Assembly (NCBI GenBank): GCA_944354085.1
Contig: CALVPW010000009.1
Span: 1 to 21,455 of the forward strand
Source: an uncultured Clostridia bacterium
GTDB lineage: Bacteria > Bacillota > Clostridia > Christensenellales > Borkfalkiaceae
DNA length: 21,455 bases
Reading direction: 5' to 3'
Part shown: positions 14,613 through 21,142 of the stretch, one piece after another
Position numbering within the stretch: the stretch's first letter is position 1
How the letters are laid out: every line of letters begins with the position of its first letter
Notes under the pieces: model-generated
What the model saw: the letters and a program-made list of their open reading frames with translations, nothing else
Told to the model about the DNA's origin: nothing
Database searches by the model: none
Program-made: the position numbers and the translations under genes

Positions 14613-14641
14613 AGTGTATCATACGCGCGGGGGTTTGTCAA
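14613..14641 (-). promoter_or_regulatory. Strong sigma-A-type promoter of the small membrane protein gene
   Basis: A perfect TTGACA (14641-14636), a 17-bp spacer and TACACT (14618-14613) with an extended TGA just before the -10 lie on the minus strand, 61 nt before the start codon. The -35 overlaps the stop codon of the upstream GRAM-like gene. Confidence 0.8.
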
Positions 14642-14997
14642 GATACATTTTTTCCCGCCCGCGCCGCGCTTATGGCACGGCGGAGCGCTTTGTACCACCG
14701 CCCCACGAACAGGGCGTTGAACCGATGGTCGCCGCGGTCGGTGAGGATGCGCAGGCTGCGCGTCAAAAAAGGGACGCCGATCTTTTCGACGGCGTATATC
14801 CCCGCGAGCGGGATCTCCACGATATACGCCTCCCCCGCGGCAAGCCCCGCCTCAAAATAAAAGCGCGCGTCGGTGAGCACCGCGTCGCCCGGGACGAAGT
14901 GCGCGTACCTGCCCGTGGGAAGATAGTCCATCATCCCCCGTTTGATCACCGTCTCCTCTGCCCGCAGACGGAATTTTGCGCGTTTTGCCTTGCTCAC
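14638..14997 (-). CDS. GRAM/PH-like domain protein, function unknown
   Basis: A 119-residue soluble protein starting with GTG at 14997. The start is supported by AAGGAGGGAGC immediately upstream and a GTGA overlap with the preceding acetyltransferase stop. The pattern of short strands, a GxAVLTDARFYF segment (37-48), an IPL segment (62-64) and an RSLRILTD strand (80-87) followed by a terminal helix resembles bacterial GRAM or PH-fold proteins, which often bind lipids or act as membrane-associated adaptors. The assignment rests on strand pattern rather than a catalytic motif and is tentative. It is the last gene of the GNAT-GNAT-GRAM operon and ends inside the next gene's promoter. Confidence 0.72.
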   Translation of the reverse strand: MSKAKRAKFRLRAEETVIKRGMMDYLPTGRYAHFVPGDAVLTDARFYFEAGLAAGEAYIVEIPLAGIYAVEKIGVPFLTRSLRILTDRGDHRFNALFVGRWYKALRRAISAARAGKNVS

Positions 14998-15584
14998 GCT
15001 CCCTCCTTTTTGGGCGCGCGCACCATGCGGTAACAGGGCACGTCCATAAAGCCCGCATACGTTTCCTCGACGGCAAAGCCCAGCCCCTCGTAAAGGCGCA
15101 CGGCAGCCGTGTTCGCCTTGACGGCTTCCAGACGGTACGTTTCGTCCTCCCGCAAAAGGGCGGTCAGCATGGCTTTCGCCACCCCCTTCCCGCGGAACGC
15201 CCCGTCCACGCACACGTTGGCGATGTAGACGCCCTCCTTCTCCCGCTCGAGGGGAAGATAGTACGCCCCGTACGTGCGGGCGGCGTGTTCATCCGCAACG
15301 TATCCCGCCCGCGCAAAGCACGCGCTCATCTCCGCGCAGGAGATGCGGATGGGCGTCCGCTGCGCCACGACGATGCCCGCGATCTTCCCGTCCGCACGGG
15401 CGACGGTGATGTTCTCCGCGCGGTACAGCGTGTCCGCCGCCATCATCTCGCCGAGGACGGCGATCGCCGCGGTGAGATCGCCGCGGTACATATACGGGAA
15501 GATATAGTCGTCCGTCGCGTAAATGAGGCGCGCGACGGCGTCTTTATCGTCCTCTTTTGTCATTTTTCCGATGGTCAGCTGCAT
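14994..15584 (-). CDS. GNAT-family N-acetyltransferase
   Basis: A 196-residue acetyl-CoA-dependent transferase. The acetyl-CoA pyrophosphate loop is visible in VCVDGAFRGKGVA (124-136), following the beta-4 strand GVYIANV (118-124). The C-terminal hallmark NTAAVRLYEGLGF (158-170) follows. The start at 15584 has AAGGAGG about 10 nt upstream and overlaps the upstream acetyltransferase by 10 bp; a second Met at residue 8 is possible. The acceptor substrate cannot be inferred. Tight overlap on both sides (10 bp upstream, GTGA downstream) indicates co-translation of the three genes. Confidence 0.9.
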   Translation of the reverse strand: MQLTIGKMTKEDDKDAVARLIYATDDYIFPYMYRGDLTAAIAVLGEMMAADTLYRAENITVARADGKIAGIVVAQRTPIRISCAEMSACFARAGYVADEHAARTYGAYYLPLEREKEGVYIANVCVDGAFRGKGVAKAMLTALLREDETYRLEAVKANTAAVRLYEGLGFAVEETYAGFMDVPCYRMVRAPKKEGA

Positions 15585-16111
15585 GCGAGGACGCCTCCTT
15601 TTAAGCCGTATACGCGCTCGTAGATCTGCCGCACCACTGCCTGCGTGCGCGCGCCGAGGGGCGCGGGGCAGCTCAGCAGCAGCAGCGGGAGCGGCGCGTC
15701 CCCCTCGCGGTAGGGCGGCTGCAGATAGTCGACGGGATTGACGACAAATCCCAGCCGCTCGTAAAAGTGCAGACGGCGGATCTGATCGGGCGTACGGGGC
15801 GGCTCGATCTCGAGCACGAGCGCGCCGAACGCCGCCTGCACGGCGCGGACGGCGTCGCTCCCGTACCGCTTGCCGCGGAACGCGGGATACACCGCGATAT
15901 GCTCCACGTATGCGCCGCCTTCGAGCTCCCATATCCCGATAAAGCCCACGTTCGCATCCCCGTCCGCAAGATGCATCAGCCGATACCCCTGCGCGTGAAA
16001 CTGCGCAAAAAACGCATCCCGATCGCGGATCTCCTCCCGCGCAAAATTTTCCTGCATTCCCGCATAGATGGCGGGAAGTTCCTCCTCCCGCACCGCTTTG
16101 AGCGTAAGCAT
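15575..16111 (-). CDS. GNAT-family N-acetyltransferase
   Basis: A 178-residue protein with the GNAT core: beta-4 strand YVEHIAV (68-74), the acetyl-CoA loop AFRGKRYGSDAV (77-88), and the C-terminal YERLGF (117-122). A Pro-rich insertion and a ~45-residue extension follow the core (about 126-178), longer than in minimal GNATs. The start at 16111 is supported by AAGGAGACGG upstream and a strong promoter at 16166-16194; the reading frame is open upstream to 16444, but that part runs antisense through spoIIE and is not coding. It is the first gene of the three-gene operon. The substrate is unknown. Confidence 0.88.
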   Translation of the reverse strand: MLTLKAVREEELPAIYAGMQENFAREEIRDRDAFFAQFHAQGYRLMHLADGDANVGFIGIWELEGGAYVEHIAVYPAFRGKRYGSDAVRAVQAAFGALVLEIEPPRTPDQIRRLHFYERLGFVVNPVDYLQPPYREGDAPLPLLLLSCPAPLGARTQAVVRQIYERVYGLKGGVLACS

Positions 16112-16165
16112 GCTCCGTCTCCTTATATCCCGACGGCGCCCAAGCGCCGCCGTATAAACGATAAA

Positions 16166-16194
16166 ATTATACCAAACAACGCGGCAAATGGCAA
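16166..16194 (-). promoter_or_regulatory. Promoter of the GNAT-GNAT-GRAM operon
   Basis: On the minus strand TTGCCA (16194-16189), a 17-bp spacer and a perfect TATAAT (16171-16166) with an extended TGG before the -10 lie 54 nt before the first acetyltransferase gene. Confidence 0.78.
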
Positions 16195-16279
16195 GCGCGG
16201 GTACAGGCAGGAACGGCATTTTCCCGCCATTTCGCGGACGTTCTGCATTTTTCGAGCCGCGGAACGCGCGGCGGGAAGT

Positions 16280-16285
16280 TATAAT
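16280..16285 (+). promoter_or_regulatory. Probable -10 element of the spoIIE promoter
   Basis: A perfect TATAAT lies 23 nt before the spoIIE ATG, but nothing resembling TTGACA is found 16-18 bp upstream. An activator-dependent promoter is therefore likely. In Bacillus, spoIIE is activated by Spo0A at a promoter with unusual spacing. Only degenerate Spo0A-box matches are seen here (for example at 16241-16247), not enough to call a site. Confidence 0.45.
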
Positions 16286-16308
16286 GGTGAAAAAAACCGA
16301 GGTCCGTG

Positions 16309-18570
16309 ATGTCCTTTCTGCGCTCCTTCCCCTACAAAAGCGCGGCAGCGTTGTGTGCCGCCGCGGCAGGCATGCTGCTCTTTGACCTTGCCCTCCCGCA
16401 GCAAACGCCGCTCGCCTTTTTGCTCCTTTACGCCATGCTCGCATGCGGTTTTTCGCCCCTTGCCTGCTGCCCGCTCTATCCGGCGGCGTCCGCCGTGTTC
16501 CTGTCCTTGCAGGCGACGCTGTGCTGCGCCTTGCAGGCGGCGTTCCTGCTGCTCGTCGCCGCCGTATACAAGCGCCTGCGCCGCCGCGCAGGCGCAGAGC
16601 GTATCCTGTTTGCCGCGCTGGCGCAGCTGCCTTACATATTTTTGTTCCCGCATGCGGGATACACCTTCTTCTCCCTGCCTGCGGAAGCGCACAAAGCCGT
16701 CGTTGCCGCGGGGATGCTGGCGGGATGCGTGCCCGCCGAGTACGCCGTGCGCGCCGTGACGCGCCGCCTCTTCCGCTGCCGCCTGACGGGCGCGGAGCAC
16801 GTTTCGCTGTGTTTGTGCTGGCTGATCGCGGGCATGGGGGTGGGAAACGCCGCGGGGAGCCTTGCGCTTGCCGCCCTCTCGATGTGCGCGCTCGCCCTCT
16901 TTTCCGTCCTTTTGGGGAACAGCGCAGCCGTCCCCTTTTCCGTTGCGCTCTCCCTGCCGCTCTGCGCTGCCGAAGTGAGCCTGCTCCCCCTTGCCGTCTA
17001 CGCCGTATTCGCCTGCGTCGTGCTCGCCGTCCTCCCGTACGGACGGCCCGCCGCCGCGCTCGCGCTGTTCGCAGCCTACCTTGTCCGCTGCCTGTTGACG
17101 GGCCTGTTCGCGCAGGATACGCTCACCATCGTCTTTACCCTGCTTGCGGGCGCGCTGCCCGCGGCTGTCTGCGCCCTGCTCCCCGCCTCCCTGATCAAAC
17201 GCATCCGCGAAAGCCTGCTTTTTTACCGCGAACGCGTGCTGCCGCGCATCGCCGTCAACCGCAGCCGCCGCGCCGTGGGCGAGCAGCTGTACGAAGTCTC
17301 CGCCCTCTTCCGCGAGATCGAGAGCGCCTTTCAGACGGACGTGACGAACGAGGGCGACGAGAAAAAGCTCCTTGACGCGCTGAAAAAGACGTTCTGCGCA
17401 AACTGTTCCCGCCAAGCCGCCTGCTGCGAGGACGACGAGCCCCTCTCCCGCCTCATCCGCGTGGGGATGGCGAAGGGGAAAGTCAACCTCATCGACCTTC
17501 CCGACGCGCTCGCAAAGGGCTGCGCCAATGCGGCGGGGCTGCTGTTCGCCCTCAACAAACAGCTCGGGGAATACACCCGTTACGCCGCGCAGGAGAACGC
17601 CGCGCGGGAAGGCCGCAGGCTGCTCGCCCGCCAGGCGCACGGCGTGAGCGAGATCTTAAAGGAGATCGCCCTCGAACAGAGCGCCGAATACCCCTTTGCG
17701 CAGGGCGAGGCGGCGCTCGAACGCGCTTTGCAGGAGCACGGCATCCTCGGATCCGAGATCTTCACGTACGGCGAGGACGCCTCCTTTACCGTGAGCATGA
17801 CCCTCCCCGACGGCTGCGATGCCAAGCGCGTCTGCCGCATCGCGGGCGAAGCGCTCGCCCTCCCCCTCGCCATCGCCGAGCGCATCCCGCTCACCCACGG
17901 ACGGATGTGCCTCGTCCTGCGGCGCAAGCCCCGCTACGACGCCGCCTTCGGCATCGCCGCCCGTCCCAAGCAAGGGGAGATCCGCAGCGGCGACACCCAT
18001 TCCGTACTGCGCATCGACGAACGGCGCTTCCTCGTTGCGCTCTCGGACGGCATGGGAAGCGGCGAAAACGCGCGCGACGTCTCCGCCCGCACCCTGTCCC
18101 TCCTCGAAAGTTTTTATAAGGCAAAGATGCCCTCCGAGACGGTGCTCGCCACCGTCAACAGCCTGATCGCCTTCTCCGCCGACGAGACGTTCTCCTGTTT
18201 GGATCTCGCCGCCGTCGATCTGGATACGGGGGAAGCCGACCTTGTGAAGATCGGCTCGCCCGCCGCCTTCCTTCTTTCGGGCGACGAACTGAAAATTTTG
18301 GAGGGCGCGTCGCTGCCCATCGGCATGCTCGAAGCCGTACACCCCGCCACCATGCGGCTGACGATGAAAGCGGACGACCACCTCCTCTTTATGAGCGACG
18401 GCATCCCCGCAGCCTTTGGTTCGACGGCGGATCTGTGCGCGTATCTGAGCGGGCTAAAGCCCGTCAATCCGCAGGCGCTCGCGGAGAACGTGCTCTCCGC
18501 CGCCATCGCCCGCGCCAAGGGACCCGACGACGACATGACGGTGCTCGCCGTCAAGCTCATCGCCACATAA
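16309..18570 (+). CDS. spoIIE: Stage II sporulation protein E, membrane-bound PP2C-type serine phosphatase
   Basis: In spore formers SpoIIE sits at the asymmetric septum and dephosphorylates SpoIIAA, releasing sigma-F in the forespore. The 753-residue protein has the family architecture: an N-terminal multi-helix membrane region (to about 296, roughly ten helices), a central regulatory region (about 300-545) with the conserved Cys cluster FCANCSRQAACC (362-373), and a C-terminal PP2C domain (about 546-753). Phosphatase motifs include ALSDGMGSG (577-585), SCLDLAAVDL (629-638), KIGSPAAFL (647-655), FMSDGI (694-699) and the metal aspartates in DDDMTVLAVKL (740-750). ATG at 16309 is preferred over GTG at 16306 because GAGG lies 6 nt upstream of it. 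The gene is monocistronic, with its own terminator. It is somewhat shorter than the 827-residue Bacillus protein. Confidence 0.94.
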   Translation: MSFLRSFPYKSAAALCAAAAGMLLFDLALPQQTPLAFLLLYAMLACGFSPLACCPLYPAASAVFLSLQATLCCALQAAFLLLVAAVYKRLRRRAGAERILFAALAQLPYIFLFPHAGYTFFSLPAEAHKAVVAAGMLAGCVPAEYAVRAVTRRLFRCRLTGAEHVSLCLCWLIAGMGVGNAAGSLALAALSMCALALFSVLLGNSAAVPFSVALSLPLCAAEVSLLPLAVYAVFACVVLAVLPYGRPAAALALFAAYLVRCLLTGLFAQDTLTIVFTLLAGALPAAVCALLPASLIKRIRESLLFYRERVLPRIAVNRSRRAVGEQLYEVSALFREIESAFQTDVTNEGDEKKLLDALKKTFCANCSRQAACCEDDEPLSRLIRVGMAKGKVNLIDLPDALAKGCANAAGLLFALNKQLGEYTRYAAQENAAREGRRLLARQAHGVSEILKEIALEQSAEYPFAQGEAALERALQEHGILGSEIFTYGEDASFTVSMTLPDGCDAKRVCRIAGEALALPLAIAERIPLTHGRMCLVLRRKPRYDAAFGIAARPKQGEIRSGDTHSVLRIDERRFLVALSDGMGSGENARDVSARTLSLLESFYKAKMPSETVLATVNSLIAFSADETFSCLDLAAVDLDTGEADLVKIGSPAAFLLSGDELKILEGASLPIGMLEAVHPATMRLTMKADDHLLFMSDGIPAAFGSTADLCAYLSGLKPVNPQALAENVLSAAIARAKGPDDDMTVLAVKLIAT

Positions 18571-18605
18571 AAGGGGGCATGCCGGATATCGGCATGCCCC
18601 CTTTT
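18569..18605. terminator. Bidirectional terminator between spoIIE and the ybaK-type gene
   Basis: GGGGGCATGCCG (18573-18584) and CGGCATGCCCCC (18590-18601) form a perfect 12-bp stem with a 5-nt loop, flanked by four A on the left and four T on the right. It begins at the spoIIE stop and can also end transcripts arriving from the minus strand. Confidence 0.88.
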
Positions 18606-18647
18606 CGCCTGACGGTTCTCTTCGTATATCGGACATGGCGCCCGCGT

Positions 18648-19109
18648 TCATCGTATGAGGTCGCAGAGCGTGCAGCCGATCGCCTTGGCAAGGTCTTCGT
18701 ACGCCGCCTCGATCTGCACCCCGACCTTCCCGCCGCTGAAAAAGATGACCTGTCCCGCGGCGGAGGCGTGCACGAACGTCGGGAACGCCTTCTTCATCCC
18801 GAGCGGCGAACAGCCGCCGTGCACGTATCCCGTGAGCGGGAAGAGCTGCTTTTGCGGAAGCATCTCCACCGCCTTTTCCCCCGCCGCCTTCGCCGCCTTT
18901 TTGAGGTCGAGCTCCGCCGCCGCGGGGATGACGAACACATAATATCTGCGCGGCGCCGCGACGGTGACGAGCGTCTTGAAGACGCGCGCCGCGTCTTCGC
19001 CGAGCGCGGCTGCCACTTCCGTGCCCGAAAGCGCGCCGCCCGCATACGCGTGCACGCGGTACGCCGCGCCGACGCGTTCCAAAATGCGCATGGCATTCGT
19101 CTTTTCCAT
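18648..19109 (-). CDS. ybaK: YbaK/EbsC-family Cys-tRNA(Pro) deacylase
   Basis: A 153-residue trans-editing protein that hydrolyses Cys mischarged onto tRNA(Pro). The catalytic lysine lies in RVFKTLV (K45). The family stretches KAAGEKAVEML (74-84), LTGYVHGGCSPLG (92-104) and MKK (105-107) are conserved, and the length matches the family. The start at 19109 follows GGAGGAAAG. It is last in the minus-strand run ppa, SGNH hydrolase, nicotinamidase, ybaK, but an intrinsic terminator at 19121-19145 separates it from the upstream gene with no room for a normal promoter. Expression thus depends on readthrough or a promoter inside the upstream gene. Confidence 0.93.
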   Translation of the reverse strand: MEKTNAMRILERVGAAYRVHAYAGGALSGTEVAAALGEDAARVFKTLVTVAAPRRYYVFVIPAAAELDLKKAAKAAGEKAVEMLPQKQLFPLTGYVHGGCSPLGMKKAFPTFVHASAAGQVIFFSGGKVGVQIEAAYEDLAKAIGCTLCDLIR

Positions 19110-19120
19110 CTTTCCTCCGT

Positions 19121-19145
19121 AAAAAGGCGCGCCCTACGGCGCGCC
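19121..19145 (-). terminator. Intrinsic terminator between the nicotinamidase-like gene and ybaK
   Basis: GGCGCGCC (19126-19133) and GGCGCGCC (19138-19145) pair across a 4-nt loop. On the minus strand five T follow (19125-19121). The hairpin starts 5 nt after the nicotinamidase stop and the T-run ends 11 nt before the ybaK start, right beside its ribosome site. Confidence 0.82.
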
Positions 19146-19150
19146 CGTAT

Positions 19151-19654
19151 TCATACGATCTCGATCTGGCAGCTTTGCATGGTCGCAAGCGCCGCTTCAT
19201 GCGCGGCGCGGCTCGTCCCCGCACACGCCGCCGCCACGACGCGGATCTCCGCCTCGGGTGCAGCCGCGCGGATGAGCAGCGCGTTGGAGACGACGCAGAT
19301 ATCCGTGCACACGCCGCACAACACGATCTCGTCGAACGCAGCGGCGTAAGCGGCGAGCGGCAGGCTCCCGAACGTCCCCTTGTCGAACACACGCGCGCCC
19401 GCTCTGTACACCGCGGGCAGGATCTCCCACCCGTGCGTTCCCTCGATGCAATGCGGAACGGGCAAATGCTTTCCTTCGTGCGTGTCGAGATAATCGCTTT
19501 GGTGGGTATCGCGCGTATACACGACTTCTTCCGCGGCGGCGACGAGCGCCTGTACGCGGGGCACTGCCGCACGCGCCTCTTGGGAGCCGAGCGCGCCGTC
19601 CACAAAGTCGTGCTGCATATCCACCACAACGAGCAGACGCTTTATCCCAGGCAC
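19151..19654 (-). CDS. Nicotinamidase-like cysteine hydrolase (isochorismatase superfamily)
   Basis: A 167-residue hydrolase probably converting nicotinamide to nicotinate in NAD salvage. The catalytic triad of the superfamily is visible: Asp in VDMQHDF (D12), Lys in FDKGTFGS (K92) and the nucleophile Cys in CGVCTD (C116). The metal ligands expected of nicotinamidases are also present: D49 and H51 in RDTH, and H68 in VPHC. This favours nicotinamidase over other amidases. The GTG start at 19654 is supported by AAGGAG 8 nt upstream; it overlaps the SGNH hydrolase gene by 13 bp. An upstream ATG at 19696 would lie wholly inside that gene and has no ribosome site. Confidence 0.88.
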   Translation of the reverse strand: MPGIKRLLVVVDMQHDFVDGALGSQEARAAVPRVQALVAAAEEVVYTRDTHQSDYLDTHEGKHLPVPHCIEGTHGWEILPAVYRAGARVFDKGTFGSLPLAAYAAAFDEIVLCGVCTDICVVSNALLIRAAAPEAEIRVVAAACAGTSRAAHEAALATMQSCQIEIV

Positions 19655-20283
19655 TTTTTCAGCTCCTTTATGAGCAGATCCGCGATATAGCGGCATCCCC
19701 TGTGCGTGGGATGCACGCCGTCCGTCGCGAACTGCGCGGGATCGATGTCCTGCGTCACGCCCGTGAAGATCTCGTCCACGGGGATGAGCGGGAGCGCATA
19801 TGCCTTGGCGATCTCGCGGATGACCTCGTTGAAGCGGTTGAGGAAGGGGCGGAAGCGCTGTTTATCCCCCATCGGCAGCACGTACGGCTGGATGAGGAAG
19901 AGCTTGGCACCCGTCGCAAGGATGGCGTCCACGATGCCCTGATAGTTGGCGCGGAACGCCTCGGGCGTGACTTCCTCCCCGCGCGAGAAACGGCACCATA
20001 CGTCGTTGATGCCGACTGCGAGCACCACATAATCGGGATGCTCTTCGACGACGTCCCTTTCGACGCGCGCCAAAAGTTCCTGCGTGCGCTCTCCGCCGTT
20101 GCCGCGGTTGACGAACGTGAATTTGGTATCGGGATAGAGGAGCCTGAGTTTCCCGGCGGCGATCTTGACGTATCCGACGCCGAGGTCGTTCGGGTCCATA
20201 TGATCGCGTCCCGATTCCGTGATGGAATCTCCGAAAAATACGATCTTGACGGCAGGGGTCTCGTTCTGCATTTCTTCGCTCAT
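19642..20283 (-). CDS. SGNH/GDSL-family hydrolase (lipase/esterase-like)
   Basis: A 213-residue esterase-type hydrolase without a signal peptide, so probably cytoplasmic. SGNH blocks: GDSITESG (18-25, nucleophile S20), GNGGER (61-66, oxyanion Gly), GIND (91-94, N93) and DGVHPTHRG (188-196, catalytic D188 and H191). Similar proteins act on acetylated sugars, rhamnogalacturonan or lysophospholipids; the substrate here cannot be decided. The start at 20283 follows AAAGGGGG. It lies 11 nt after ppa and overlaps the nicotinamidase-like gene, indicating an operon. Confidence 0.9.
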   Translation of the reverse strand: MSEEMQNETPAVKIVFFGDSITESGRDHMDPNDLGVGYVKIAAGKLRLLYPDTKFTFVNRGNGGERTQELLARVERDVVEEHPDYVVLAVGINDVWCRFSRGEEVTPEAFRANYQGIVDAILATGAKLFLIQPYVLPMGDKQRFRPFLNRFNEVIREIAKAYALPLIPVDEIFTGVTQDIDPAQFATDGVHPTHRGCRYIADLLIKELKKCLG

Positions 20284-20294
20284 ACGATCCCCCT

Positions 20295-20825
20295 TTACTT
20301 GCCGTACTTGTCCTGATAGGCTTTCAGGCATTTTTTGACGATCTCGACCGCTTCGTCGCGGTGCGCGATCTCGCGGACGGTCGTCTTTTTGTGTTCGAGC
20401 GTCTTATAGACCTCGAAAAAGTGCATCATTTCCTCAAAGATGTGCTTGGGCAGCTCCTCGATGTCGTGATAGCCGTTGTAGGTGGGGTCTATGAAGGGAA
20501 TGGCGATGATCTTCTCGTCGAGCGCGCCGCTGTCCACCATCTTGATGACGCCGATGGGATAGCAATGCACGAGCGTCATCGGGAAGATCGCCTCGTTGCA
20601 GAGCACGAGCACGTCGAGCGGGTCGCCGTCGTCGGCAAACGTGCGCGGGATGAACCCGTAGTTGGACGGATAGACCGTCGAAGTGTACAACACGCGGTCG
20701 ATCTTCAAAATACCCGTCTCTTTGTCCAGCTCGTACTTTGTCTTGCTGCCCTTGGGGATCTCGATGAGCGCTTCGAAACTCGTCGGGGTGATGCGTTTGG
20801 GGTCGATATCGTGCCAAATATTCAT
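20295..20825 (-). CDS. ppa: Inorganic pyrophosphatase, family I
   Basis: A soluble Mg2+-dependent enzyme that hydrolyses pyrophosphate and so drives biosynthetic reactions forward. Its 176-residue length is typical. Active-site segments: IPKGSKTKYELDKETG (23-38), YPSNYGFIPRT (52-62), the metal-binding DDGDPLDVLVL (65-75), and the KTTV segment near residue 147. The start at 20825 follows AAGGAGATATGCT. It is first in a minus-strand operon with the SGNH hydrolase and the nicotinamidase-like gene. Confidence 0.96.
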   Translation of the reverse strand: MNIWHDIDPKRITPTSFEALIEIPKGSKTKYELDKETGILKIDRVLYTSTVYPSNYGFIPRTFADDGDPLDVLVLCNEAIFPMTLVHCYPIGVIKMVDSGALDEKIIAIPFIDPTYNGYHDIEELPKHIFEEMMHFFEVYKTLEHKKTTVREIAHRDEAVEIVKKCLKAYQDKYGK

Positions 20826-20868
20826 AGCATATCTCCTTATATTCCCTTGTTCTCAATATAGCATTCCT

Positions 20869-20897
20869 ATTTTACCATACTTTCCGCGCCGCCGCAA
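20869..20897 (-). promoter_or_regulatory. Putative promoter of the ppa operon
   Basis: On the minus strand TTGCGG (20897-20892), a 17-bp spacer and TAAAAT (20874-20869) with an extended TGG before the -10 lie 43 nt before ppa. The -35 is weak but the extended -10 compensates. Confidence 0.62.
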
Positions 20898-20947
20898 GAT
20901 GCTGCAAGAATTTTTTCGCATTTTTTTCAAATTCGCGAAAATATGCT

Positions 20948-20976
20948 TTGACAAGCCGCGCCGAATATGATATATT
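20948..20976 (+). promoter_or_regulatory. Promoter of the tRNA-Ser gene
   Basis: A perfect TTGACA (20948-20953), a 17-bp spacer and TATATT (20971-20976) lie about 30 nt before the mature tRNA 5' end, diverging from the ppa promoter. Confidence 0.82.
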
Positions 20977-21006
20977 GATATGGCATTTATATTTTGAGCC
21001 ACGCAT

Positions 21007-21097
21007 GCAGAAGTACCCAAGAGGCTCAAGGGGCTCCCCTGCTAAGGGAGTAGTACCGTTATAGGTAGCACGAGTTCGAATCTCGTCTTCTGCGCCA
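21007..21097 (+). tRNA. tRNA-Ser (anticodon GCT)
   Basis: The full cloverleaf can be drawn: 7-bp acceptor stem GCAGAAG/CTTCTGC, anticodon stem CTCCC/GGGAG with loop CTGCTAA (anticodon GCT at 21041-21043), the long class II variable arm TACC/GGTA, and T arm ACGAG/CTCGT with loop TTCGAAT. It ends in discriminator G followed by an encoded CCA. It reads AGC and AGU codons. Confidence 0.97.
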
Positions 21098-21103
21098 TAT
21101 GGG

Positions 21104-21142
21104 AATAATACGAACTCTAAAACAGGGTTCGTATTATTTTTT
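21104..21142 (+). terminator. Intrinsic terminator of tRNA-Ser
   Basis: The arms 21104-21118 and 21124-21138 form a 15-bp stem (one U-G pair) around the loop AAAAC, leading into a run of six T to 21142. It starts 7 nt after the CCA end of the tRNA. Confidence 0.92.

Noticed and set aside
16241..16256. Spo0A-box-like sequences upstream of spoIIE
   Set aside because: The matches (5-6 of 7) are no better than expected by chance in this spacer; not called as a site.
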